Below are positions 35,275 through 42,871 of a DNA stretch of 64,000 nucleotides, in pieces (positions within the stretch are counted from its first letter, which is position 1; the number at the start of each line of letters is the position of its first letter). Source of the stretch: a bacterium (GTDB taxonomy: Bacteria > Sysuimicrobiota > Sysuimicrobiia > Sysuimicrobiales > Segetimicrobiaceae); assembly GCA_035307765.1 (NCBI GenBank), contig DATGHU010000048.1:1-64000 (forward strand), read 5' to 3'. The position numbers were made by a program, and so were the translations under genes. The notes beneath the pieces were generated by a model. The model did not search any database. It saw only the letters and a list, made by a program, of their open reading frames with translations, and was not told the DNA's origin.

Positions 35275-36728
35275 CAGCGGGTTCGCCGCCGGCCGGCCCT
35301 CGATTGTTCCCGGACGGGCTGCGGGCGCTGAACGTCGGACTGGCGGGCTTTGCGGAGCCACTCCGCGCCCACGGCGCGGAGTGCGTGCAGGTCGCGTGGC
35401 GGCCCCCCGCGGAGGCGGACCGTGACCTCGGACTCCTGGTCGCCCGATTGGAGGATGATCCGGACGATCCGATCGGTGGCCTGGTCGCCCGCGCGAACGC
35501 CGACGCGGTTAAGCAGATCCTTGAAGGCCGCCCGGTCCTGCTCGACGTGCAACCGGCCGAGAGCGTGATCCCGGGGATGACCCCGCGCATGTTGCTGCAC
35601 AGCGGACCGCCGATCGAGTGGTCGCGGATGTGTGGACCGATGCGGGGGGCGGTGACCGGGGCCATCCTTTTCGAGGGGTGGGCGCGCGCCCCCGAAGAGG
35701 CGGAGGCGATGGCCGCGGGCGGGGGGATCCAGTTTTCGCCCTGCCACCAGCACCGAGCGGTCGGGCCGATGGCGGGCGTCGTCTCCCCATCGATGCCGGT
35801 GTTCGTCGTGGAAAACGCCGCCCACGGCAACCGCGCGTTCGCCACGTTGAACGAGGGGCTGGGAAAGGTGCTGCGCTACGGCGCCTTCGATGCGGACGTG
35901 ATCCGACGGTTGAGGTGGTTCACCGAGACCCTCGGTCCGGCGCTCGGCCGCACCTTGCGGTCGGAGGGTTCGGTCGACCTGGCCGGCCTGACCGCCCAGG
36001 CCCTGCAGATGGGGGATGAGTGCCACAACCGCAACGCCGCCGCAACGTCGCTCTTTGTCCGAACGCTCGCGCCCGCGCTGGTTCGGGTCGTCGAGCGCGC
36101 GGACGCCGCCGCGGCGCTGGACTTCATCCGGGGCAACGACCACTTTTACCTCAACCTTTCGATGGCCGCCTGCAAGGCGACGCTCGACGCCGCCCACGGA
36201 CGCGACGGCTCGACGGTGGTCACGGCGATGTCGCGGAACGGTGTCGAGTTTGGGATCCGCATGAGCGGGACCGGGGACACGTGGTTCACCGCGCCGGTGC
36301 CCGTGCCGGAGGGTCTGTACTTTCCCGGCTACGGACCCGCGGACGCCAACCCGGATCTGGGCGACAGCGCGATCACGGAAACGTGCGGGCTGGGGGGATT
36401 CGCGATGGCCGCGGCGCCGGCGATCGTCCGGTTCGTGGGGGGGACTCCCAGCGACGCGTTGGAAACGACCCGCGAGATGTACCGGATCACCCTGACCCGC
36501 CATCCAGGGTACACGATCGCCGGGCTCGGATTCGCCGGCACGCCCACGGGCATCGATGCCCGGCGCGTGGTCGAAAGCGGCACCCTGCCGGTGATCAACA
36601 CGGGGATCGCGCACCGCAAGCCGGGGATCGGGCAGATCGGCGCCGGGATCACCCGGGCGCCGCTTGCCTGCTTCGCCGACGCCATCCGGGAACTGGGACG
36701 TCGGCTCGGCCTCGGGGGGGCGCGGTAA
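35271..36728 (+). CDS. DUF1116 protein (YlbE/AllG-like)
   Basis: A 485-residue protein. Typical stretches are QVAWRPPAEADRDLGLLVAR, ESVIPGMTPRMLLHSGPPIE, MGDECHNRNAAATSLFVRTL and the long C-terminal conserved part ending with INTGIAHRKPGIGQIGAGI. It starts at ATG 35271, overlapping the FdrA stop (ATGA), and overlaps the carbamate kinase start by one base, so the three are translationally coupled. In the E. coli allantoin pathway its homologue is a required part of oxamate carbamoyltransferase. By itself it has no known activity. Confidence 0.92.
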   Translation: MTAGSPPAGPRLFPDGLRALNVGLAGFAEPLRAHGAECVQVAWRPPAEADRDLGLLVARLEDDPDDPIGGLVARANADAVKQILEGRPVLLDVQPAESVIPGMTPRMLLHSGPPIEWSRMCGPMRGAVTGAILFEGWARAPEEAEAMAAGGGIQFSPCHQHRAVGPMAGVVSPSMPVFVVENAAHGNRAFATLNEGLGKVLRYGAFDADVIRRLRWFTETLGPALGRTLRSEGSVDLAGLTAQALQMGDECHNRNAAATSLFVRTLAPALVRVVERADAAAALDFIRGNDHFYLNLSMAACKATLDAAHGRDGSTVVTAMSRNGVEFGIRMSGTGDTWFTAPVPVPEGLYFPGYGPADANPDLGDSAITETCGLGGFAMAAAPAIVRFVGGTPSDALETTREMYRITLTRHPGYTIAGLGFAGTPTGIDARRVVESGTLPVINTGIAHRKPGIGQIGAGITRAPLACFADAIRELGRRLGLGGAR

Positions 36729-37687
36729 TGGACCGCCGGGCGGTCATTGCCGTCGGGGGAAACGCGCTGATCAGGGACGGGCAGGCCGGCACCATCGCCG
36801 AGCAGTTTGAAAACGCTCGGGCCACGGTCCGTCCCATCGCCGCGCTGGTCGCGGACGGCTGGAAGATCGTGGTGACGCACGGGAACGGGCCCCAGGTTGG
36901 GTTCATCCTGCTCCGCTCGGAGCTGGTGGGAGCGTCGGCACCGGTCCCCCGGCTCTCGCTCGACATGTCCGTCGCCGATTCCCAGGGCGGGATCGGGTAC
37001 ATCATGGACAGTTCGTTTACGAGCGAGCTCGCGCGCCTCGGACTCCGCGACCGCGTGGCCTGCGTCCTCACCCATACGGTCGTCGCGTCGGACGACCCGG
37101 CCTTCAAAAAGCCGAGCAAGCCGATCGGCCCCTGGTACACGCCCGAGCAGGCGGCGGTCATGCAGCAGCGGGAGGGTTGGGTGATGGTGGAGGATGCCGG
37201 CCGGGGGTATCGGCGGGTCGTCCCCTCTCCCCGACCGCTGCGGATCGTCGAGGTGCCCCAGATCCGCGCGTTGGTGGAGCGGGAATTCGTGGTGATCGCG
37301 GTCGGCGGTGGGGGAATCCCCGTCGTGGAACCCGCCCCGGGCGAATACCAGGGCATCGAGGCGGTCATCGACAAGGACCTCGCCTCGGCGCTGCTGGCCG
37401 AGGCGCTCGATTTCCCGATGCTGATCGTTTCCACCGGGGTGGACCAGGTGGCCCTGCACTTCCGCCAGCCGAACCAGCGGTTCATCGATCGCATGACCGT
37501 GTCGGAGGCGCGGCGGGCCCTGGAGGCCGGCGAGTTTCCCGCGGGCAGCATGGGGCCGAAAATTCAGGCCGCGATCGGCTTTCTGGAGCGCGGAGGAAAA
37601 GAGGTGCTGATCACCTCACCGTACCGGCTGGCGCAGGCAGTGGCGGGCGCGACCGGCACGCGGATCGTGCCGGACCCGCAGGGGTGA
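36728..37687 (+). CDS. arcC: Carbamate kinase
   Basis: A 319-residue amino-acid-kinase-fold enzyme. It shows AVGGNALI at the start, VTHGNGPQVG, VAVGGGGIPV-like IAVGGGGIPVVE, and IDKDLASALLAEAL, which binds nucleotide; the C-terminal SMGPKIQAAIGFLERGGKEV is also diagnostic. It converts carbamoyl phosphate and ADP to ATP, CO2 and ammonia. With FdrA and DUF1116 upstream it conserves the energy of a ureide bond. It starts within the DUF1116 stop codon (TAATG). Confidence 0.96.
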   Translation: MDRRAVIAVGGNALIRDGQAGTIAEQFENARATVRPIAALVADGWKIVVTHGNGPQVGFILLRSELVGASAPVPRLSLDMSVADSQGGIGYIMDSSFTSELARLGLRDRVACVLTHTVVASDDPAFKKPSKPIGPWYTPEQAAVMQQREGWVMVEDAGRGYRRVVPSPRPLRIVEVPQIRALVEREFVVIAVGGGGIPVVEPAPGEYQGIEAVIDKDLASALLAEALDFPMLIVSTGVDQVALHFRQPNQRFIDRMTVSEARRALEAGEFPAGSMGPKIQAAIGFLERGGKEVLITSPYRLAQAVAGATGTRIVPDPQG

Positions 37688-37715
37688 CCGCGGAGATTCG
37701 ATAGGGGGGGGAGCG

Positions 37716-38420
37716 GTGGTGGCGATGATACAGGCGGAACCGTACGACTTCGATTTCGATCCCAGGGCAGCGGCCCTGCTCATCATCGATATGCAGAGGG
37801 ATTTCGTGTACCCGGGAGGGTTCGGGGCGGCGCTTGGGAACGACACCTCGTTCCTGCTGCGGGCGGTGGCCCCCACCGAGCGCGTGCTGCACGCCGCCCG
37901 ACGGGCAGGGATGTTCGTGGTGCACACCCGCGAAGGCCACCGGGGGGACCTCTCAGACTTGCCCTCGGCGAAGAAGGCGCGCGGCCGCTTGAAAGTCGGG
38001 ATCGGGGATCCCGGGCCGATGGGCCGGATTTTGGTGCGGGGCGAATACGGACACGACATCGTGGACGAACTCCGGCCCGCCCCCGGCGAGCCGGTGGTGG
38101 ACAAGCCGGGAAAGGGGGCGTTCTACGCGACCGATCTGGATGCGATCCTGCACGCTCGGGGGATCAGGCAGCTGATCGTCTGCGGGGTGACCACCGAGGT
38201 GTGCGTGCACACCTCGGTGCGCGAGGCCAACGATCGCGGCTACGACTGCCTCGTGCTCGAGGACTGCGTGGGGTCGTATTTCCCGGAGTTCCAAGAAGTT
38301 GGAATCAAGATGATCAAGGCTCAGGGCGGGATCTTCGGCTGGGTCAGCGACTCGGCCCGGTTCGTTGAGGCTTTGGCGAAGGCCACGAGCGCGCCAGCGA
38401 CCAGCTCAGCACGAGGCTGA
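37716..38420 (+). CDS. Isochorismatase-fold amidohydrolase, biuret-hydrolase (BiuH)-like
   Basis: A 234-residue cysteine hydrolase. The catalytic triad positions are D25 (LLIIDMQRDF), K130 (VVDKPGKGAF) and C163 (VTTEVCVHTSVREANDRGYD). The stretches HTREGHRGDLSDLPSAKK and GIGDPGPMGRILVRGE are, as I recall them, close to biuret amidohydrolase BiuH and to ureidoacrylate-type hydrolases. BiuH splits biuret to allophanate and ammonia. It lies 28 bases after carbamate kinase, with a GTG start behind GGGGGGGGAG. A substrate in the biuret/ureide class is likely, exact compound unproven. Confidence 0.88.
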   Translation: MVAMIQAEPYDFDFDPRAAALLIIDMQRDFVYPGGFGAALGNDTSFLLRAVAPTERVLHAARRAGMFVVHTREGHRGDLSDLPSAKKARGRLKVGIGDPGPMGRILVRGEYGHDIVDELRPAPGEPVVDKPGKGAFYATDLDAILHARGIRQLIVCGVTTEVCVHTSVREANDRGYDCLVLEDCVGSYFPEFQEVGIKMIKAQGGIFGWVSDSARFVEALAKATSAPATSSARG

Positions 38421-38453
38421 CGTCCGGCGGCTGCCGGGGGGAGGGGTGGCATC

Positions 38454-40034
38454 TTGGCATCGGCGAGCGAATTTCGACCGCGGTTGTGGGTGCCCGGAGA
38501 CTGGAACGCCTTCTTTGGTCTGTTTACGAACGTCGCACTCAACGTCATAGTGCTGTCCAGCCTGGCGCTGGGGGTCCTCAAGCTGCCGCCGAACGTCGTG
38601 TTCGGCCGCATCCTGCCGGCGTTGGGCATCGCGCTCCCACTCGGCAACATCTTCTACGCCTACCTCGCCTACCGGTTGGCGAAGCAGGAGCGACGCGACG
38701 ACGTGGCCGCCATGCCCTACGGGCCCAGCGTGCCACATATGTTCATCGTCGTGTTCGTGATCATGCTGCCGATCGCGCTCAAGACCGGCGACCCGATCAA
38801 AGCCTGGGAAGCCGGCCTGGCGTGGTGCTTCATCATCGGGTTGATCATCCTGCTGGGCGCGTTCATCGGCCCGGCGATCCGCGCGTTCACCCCCAGGGCG
38901 GCGATGCTGGGCACGCTGGCCGGCATCTCCATCGCGTTCATCTCGATGCGCCCGGCGTTCCAGATGTGGGAGGCGCCGTGGATCGCCTTCGTCTCATTGG
39001 CCATCATCCTGGTGAGCTGGGTGGCAAACGTCCGGCTCCCGTTTGGCGTCCCCGGCGGGCTGGCGGCGGTCGTGATCGGGACCGCCGTCGGCTGGGTGGC
39101 GGTGCTGCTGGGCTGGACCGGGATCCTCGTGCCCTCGGCGGTCGGCGAGTCATTTCGGCAGTTCGGGCTGCACCTGCCGATTCCCGGGACGGAGGTGCTG
39201 CGGGGACTGCGTGATGTCGGGCCCCTGCTGGCGACGGCGATTCCGCTCGGCGTGTACAACTTCACCGAGGGGATGAACAACGTGGAGAGCGCCGCGGCGG
39301 GAGGTGACAGCTACAACCTCCGCTCGATTCTGCTCGCGGACGGCATCGGCGCGGTCATCGGCTCGTTCCTGGGGAGCCCCTTCCCGCCGGCCGTATACAT
39401 CGGGCACCCCGGGTGGAAGGCCGTGGGGGGACGGATCGGCTATTCCCTCGCGACCGGCATCGTGACCGCGCTGGTAGCCTTCCTGGGGTTGGTGGCGCTG
39501 CTGTTGGCCCTGATTCCGATCCAGGCGCTGGTACCGATCCTGCTGTTCATCGGGTTGGTGATCGGCGCCCAGGCGTTTCAGACGACCCCGGCACGCCACG
39601 CGCCCGCGGTGGTGCTGGCGCTCCTGCCCAACATTGCCCTGTGGGCCAAAGGCCTTGTGGACGATGCCCTGCAGGCCGCTGGAGCCGATCCCGGGAAACT
39701 TGGGCTGGATAAGCTCGGCGTCGGCGACATCTATCACGGGATGTCGCTGTTCGGCGGTGGGGCCGTGCTCGCCGGCATGGTGCTGGGGGCGATCGCCGCC
39801 TTTGTCATCGACCGCGAGTTCAATCGCGCGGCGGTCGTCGCCGTCACCGCCGCGGTGCTTTCGTTCGTCGGCCTGATCAACACGGCCGGCCCGGTGGGCT
39901 GGAACGTCTCGCCCCCGGTCACGCTCGGCTACCTGCTGATGGGGGTGTGCTTCACGATGGTGTATCGGCGGGTCGGACACATGGCGGCCGCGACGGCGCC
40001 CCCGCTCGAGGTCGAGGGGGTGGGGCGCGGGTAG
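38454..40034 (+). CDS. NCS2-family (nucleobase/ureide) permease
   Basis: A 526-residue inner-membrane protein with about twelve to fourteen helices. It resembles the AzgA/xanthine-uracil permease superfamily: GVYNFTEGMNNVESAAAGGD is the substrate-site region, followed by PFPPAVYIGHPGWKAVGGRI and FIGLVIGAQAFQTTPARHAP. Start: TTG 38454 behind GGGGAGGGG. It probably brings in the ureide or nucleobase-like substrate degraded by the neighbouring enzymes. Specific substrate unknown. Confidence 0.9.
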   Translation: MASASEFRPRLWVPGDWNAFFGLFTNVALNVIVLSSLALGVLKLPPNVVFGRILPALGIALPLGNIFYAYLAYRLAKQERRDDVAAMPYGPSVPHMFIVVFVIMLPIALKTGDPIKAWEAGLAWCFIIGLIILLGAFIGPAIRAFTPRAAMLGTLAGISIAFISMRPAFQMWEAPWIAFVSLAIILVSWVANVRLPFGVPGGLAAVVIGTAVGWVAVLLGWTGILVPSAVGESFRQFGLHLPIPGTEVLRGLRDVGPLLATAIPLGVYNFTEGMNNVESAAAGGDSYNLRSILLADGIGAVIGSFLGSPFPPAVYIGHPGWKAVGGRIGYSLATGIVTALVAFLGLVALLLALIPIQALVPILLFIGLVIGAQAFQTTPARHAPAVVLALLPNIALWAKGLVDDALQAAGADPGKLGLDKLGVGDIYHGMSLFGGGAVLAGMVLGAIAAFVIDREFNRAAVVAVTAAVLSFVGLINTAGPVGWNVSPPVTLGYLLMGVCFTMVYRRVGHMAAATAPPLEVEGVGRG

Positions 40035-40042
40035 CCGCCGCG

Positions 40043-40417
40043 ATGGGGTTCGACCTGTTTGTCAACGGCACCCTGATGCGAGGGCTCGCCCTCGCTGGGA
40101 ACCTGGCGGGGGCGGAGTTTCTCGGGGAGGCTCAGACGGCGGCGATCTACCGCCTCTATTCGATTGACGACCGGCATCCCGGGATGTTCGAGGTCCCGGA
40201 AGGAGGGGTCTCCGTGGCCGGGGAGCTGTACCGCGTCAGCGACGATGTGTGGCGGCGCGTCGAGGCCGGCGAGCCCCCGGGGCTGTACCGCGGGACGGTG
40301 CTCCTCGAGGACGGCCGGCGGGTCGACGGCATGCTCTATCCTCGCGAACTGGCCGAAGGCCGGCATCGCGATATCTCCGCTCACGGGAGCTGGCGGGGCT
40401 ATATGTCCGCGCGGTGA
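40043..40417 (+). CDS. Stand-alone homologue of the allophanate hydrolase C-terminal domain
   Basis: A 124-residue protein of the gamma-glutamylcyclotransferase-like fold. LFVNGTLMRGLALAGNL at the start, AAIYRLYSIDDRHPGMFEV, then GELYRVSDDVWRRVEAG and a final ISAHGSWRGYMS match what I recall of the C-terminal domain of AtzF/DUR1,2 allophanate hydrolase, which finishes allophanate breakdown by decarboxylating the first product. Here it is free, with no amidase domain attached and none in the locus. It starts nine bases after the permease. A matching decarboxylase or lyase step on a carboxylated urea is the simplest guess. Confidence 0.82.
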   Translation: MGFDLFVNGTLMRGLALAGNLAGAEFLGEAQTAAIYRLYSIDDRHPGMFEVPEGGVSVAGELYRVSDDVWRRVEAGEPPGLYRGTVLLEDGRRVDGMLYPRELAEGRHRDISAHGSWRGYMSAR

Positions 40418-40495
40418 GCGGGGAAACGATCGGCGACCGCGTATTCATACCGCGGGGGTAGTGGAGTAAAACGCACACAGGAGGAGGGAGAACGT

Positions 40496-41059
40496 ATGCG
40501 CATTGCCGCCGTTGCCATCGCGCTGGCCCTGTGTATGGGCTTTGCGCCGACCGTGCGCTCGCTGGGGGCCTCGCCCACACCGAGCACGGTCTCGGTGACC
40601 ATCAGTCCGGGCGGGCATGCCTCGGCCGTGGGGTTCTCGACGCTGACATTTGGCTACTCGCCCGCGGCCATCACCGTCAAGCCGGGAACGACCGTGGTGT
40701 GGACCAACAAGTCGGTTTTGCCTGAGCCGCACTTCGTGACATTTCTGACCCCCGACCCCAAGACGGGGGAACTGCACGGAGGGCCGCCATTCGTGGCCGC
40801 GCGGCCGAAGCCGGGCAAGGAGGGTTCCAAAGACCCGAAGGACATGGAGTTTGTGGAGGACCCCTTCTACGTGCTGCCCTCGGAGGTGACCGGTGCGCCA
40901 TTTCGGAACAGCGGCTACCTCTGGCCGGCGCGGTTGGGCCCGCCCGGCGCGCAGTCGAGTTGGAAGACCACCTTCACGGCCAAGGACGCCGGGAAGACGT
41001 TCATCTACACGTGCGTCATCCACCCTTGGATGGTGGGGAGGGTGACCGTCACGAAATAG
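40496..41059 (+). CDS. Exported plastocyanin-like cupredoxin
   Basis: A 187-residue secreted blue-copper-type protein. Signal peptide 1-25 (AAVAIALALCMGFAPTV). The copper ligands are H79 (LPEPHFVTF), C173, H176 and M179 (YTCVIHPWMVG), a complete type-1 site. About 60 residues between the first and last ligand groups form an unusually long insert (GGPPFVAARPKPGKEG and on). It is an electron carrier or copper-binding periplasmic protein. GAGGAGGG precedes the ATG. It has its own terminator and is followed by the broken peptidase gene. Confidence 0.88.
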   Translation: MRIAAVAIALALCMGFAPTVRSLGASPTPSTVSVTISPGGHASAVGFSTLTFGYSPAAITVKPGTTVVWTNKSVLPEPHFVTFLTPDPKTGELHGGPPFVAARPKPGKEGSKDPKDMEFVEDPFYVLPSEVTGAPFRNSGYLWPARLGPPGAQSSWKTTFTAKDAGKTFIYTCVIHPWMVGRVTVTK

Positions 41060-41070
41060 ACGCGCGGCAG

Positions 41071-41109
41071 AGCGGGGGCGGCCGGCGAGGGACCGCGACC
41101 GCCCCCGCT
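41071..41109. repeat. 11-bp perfect stem hairpin
   Basis: AGCGGGGGCGG (41071-41081) pairs with CCGCCCCCGCT (41099-41109) across a 17-base loop, twelve bases after the cupredoxin stop. It has no T-run. It is the first of three strong hairpins in a 170-base gap, and probably stabilises the cupredoxin message end or pairs with the terminator. Confidence 0.65.
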
Positions 41110-41117
41110 CCGGTTCT

Positions 41118-41146
41118 GGCCCCGGGGTTCGACGCGGGGCCTTTTT
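41118..41146 (+). terminator. Rho-independent terminator after the cupredoxin gene
   Basis: GGCCCCG (41118-41124) pairs with CGGGGCC (41135-41141) over a ten-base loop and is followed by TTTTTCT. This is the clearest intrinsic terminator in the window and ends the cupredoxin transcript. Confidence 0.82.
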
Positions 41147-41160
41147 CTGTCCCTTTCGGA

Positions 41161-41194
41161 GCCCGGCCGGGAAACGCTCATGTCCCGGCCGGGC
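41161..41194. repeat. 12-bp perfect stem hairpin
   Basis: GCCCGGCCGGGA (41161-41172) pairs with TCCCGGCCGGGC (41183-41194) over a ten-base loop. It lies between the terminator and the P1-peptidase start. It could insulate the peptidase gene from upstream read-through. Confidence 0.65.
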
Positions 41195-41233
41195 GTTGGT
41201 TCGCCTCTGGATGAGCGTGGGGGAGACAAGCCG

Positions 41234-42309
41234 ATGGGGAGAGCGCGCGTGCGGGACCTGGGGATCGCCATCGGGCAGATGCCCACCGGTTCCCACAATG
41301 CCATCACGGACGTGCCGGGGGTGCTGGTCGGGCACCGCACGCTGATCTGGGACACGCCGCGGATGGCGCGCACGGGGGTGACGATGGTGATCCCCCGCGG
41401 CGGTGCGGTCTGGCGGGACCCCGTCTTCGCCGCCCACCACTCGTTCAACGGAAACGGCGAAATGACCGGACTGGTGTGGCTGGAGGAGGCGGGCCTGCTG
41501 GACGGCCCGATCGGCATCACCAACACGCACGCGGTGGGGTGGTGCGGGACGCGCTCGTGGGCTACGGCGTGGAGCGCGGGTATGTCACGGGCTTCACCCT
41601 GCCGGTGGTGGCGGAGACCTTCGACGGCTGGCTGAACGACATCAACGCGTTCCACGTCGAGCGGCACCACGCCTACGACGCCCTCGCCGCCGCGGCGGGG
41701 GGGGCCGTCCCCGAGGGGAACGTGGGCGGCGGCACGGGGATGCGGTGCCACGGGTTTAAGGGCGGGATCGGGACGTCTTCCCGGCTTGTCGAGAACGAGG
41801 CGGGGAGGTATGTGGTCGGCGCGCTTGTCCAGGCGAATTACGGGAGCATGCGCCACCTCCGGGTGGACGGCGTCCCGGTGGGGCGCGAGCTGGACCCGCG
41901 GGGGGCCGCCCCGAGCCCGGGCGGATCGATCATTGTGATCGTCGCCACCGACGCGCCGCTGTTGCCCGGTCAATGCCGGCGCTTCGCCCAGCGCGCCACC
42001 GTGGGTTTGGCCCGGGTCGGGGGGGTCGGGTATAACTCCAGCGGCGACATTTTCCTCGCGTTCGCCACCGGGAACCACCTGCCGGCCGTCTCTCGGACGC
42101 GGACGCTGCACGACCTGCGCATGCTGCCGCACGAGTATCTCAATCCGTTCTTCGATGCGGTGGCCGAGGCGGTGGAGGAATCGATCCTCAATGCGCTCGT
42201 CGCCGCGGAGACGATGGTGGGGTTCAAAGGGACCGCTCACACACTCCCCTTGGACGAACTCGCGGCGATCATGGCCCGCTACCGTCCGCGGGAGGAGCGG
42301 GAGGCCTGA
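41234..42309 (+). pseudogene. P1-family (DmpA-type) aminopeptidase, frameshifted
   Basis: N-terminal nucleophile hydrolase of the DmpA/P1 family (L-aminopeptidase/D-esterase). The first part (from ATG 41234) reads AITDVPGVLVGHRTLIWDTP... GPIGITNTHAVGW and then loses its frame. The second part continues one base over with VVRDALVGYGVERGY, GNVGGGTGMRCHGFKGGIGT and the catalytic-Ser region SPGGSIIVIVATDAPLLP, on to the normal C-terminus. The family expects GVGVV at the join: four G stand at 41536-41539, and a fifth would restore the frame. Either a real one-base deletion or an assembly error in a G-run. The residues needed for self-cleavage appear present. Peptide or ester substrate unknown. Confidence 0.85.
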
Positions 42310-42396
42310 CCGGGGAACGCGACTCGGCGGACCCCGCGGGGGGAGGGTCTTCGGGGCGAAGGCGGGGAGACGACGGCTCGTCGAGAGGAGGACCGC

Positions 42397-42855
42397 ATGT
42401 CGACAGGGATGCCCATCGGCGACGGGGATCCGGGGAGGGAGGTCCAGGGAGAGGCCGGGATCCTGACCGTCCGCGCCGGCCAGGCGCGCCGAACGTGGAA
42501 CGGCATTCAGTACCTGACCGGACTGTCCGGCAAGAACGTCGGCGCGAGCCAGCTCTCGATGAATGTCGCGACGATTCCTCCGGGCGGCATCGCCTCCGCG
42601 CACATCCACGTGGGATTCGAGGTGATGCTCTACATCCTCGAGGGCCGCGTCCGGCACGAGTACGGGCCGGGATGCCAGCGCATCATCGATAACGAAGCGG
42701 GTGACTTCATCTTCATCGCCCCCGGGGTACCGCACGAGGTCGTCAACTTGAGCGACACGGACCCCGTCGTCGCGGTCGTGGCGCGGTCCGACGCATCGGA
42801 ATGGGAGCACATCATCCGGTACGACCGCGCGCAGGCGCGCCCCGCGACGGACTGA
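42397..42855 (+). CDS. Cupin-domain protein
   Basis: A 152-residue single-cupin protein. The two cupin motifs are clear: PGGIASAHIHVGFEVMLYIL with its histidines and glutamate, and NEAGDFIFIAPGVPHEVVNL with the final histidine. All four metal-binding residues seem present. GAGGAGG lies before the ATG. It follows the peptidase gene on the same strand. Likely a metal-binding enzyme or regulator; substrate unknown. Confidence 0.85.
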   Translation: MSTGMPIGDGDPGREVQGEAGILTVRAGQARRTWNGIQYLTGLSGKNVGASQLSMNVATIPPGGIASAHIHVGFEVMLYILEGRVRHEYGPGCQRIIDNEAGDFIFIAPGVPHEVVNLSDTDPVVAVVARSDASEWEHIIRYDRAQARPATD

Positions 42856-42871
42856 ACGGTCACCCCGGGTC

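Noticed and set aside
36020-37687. Long plus-strand frame running through DUF1116 in another frame into carbamate kinase
   Set aside because: Only the part from 36,728 on is real (carbamate kinase starts at ATG 36,728); the upstream part is out-of-frame DUF1116.
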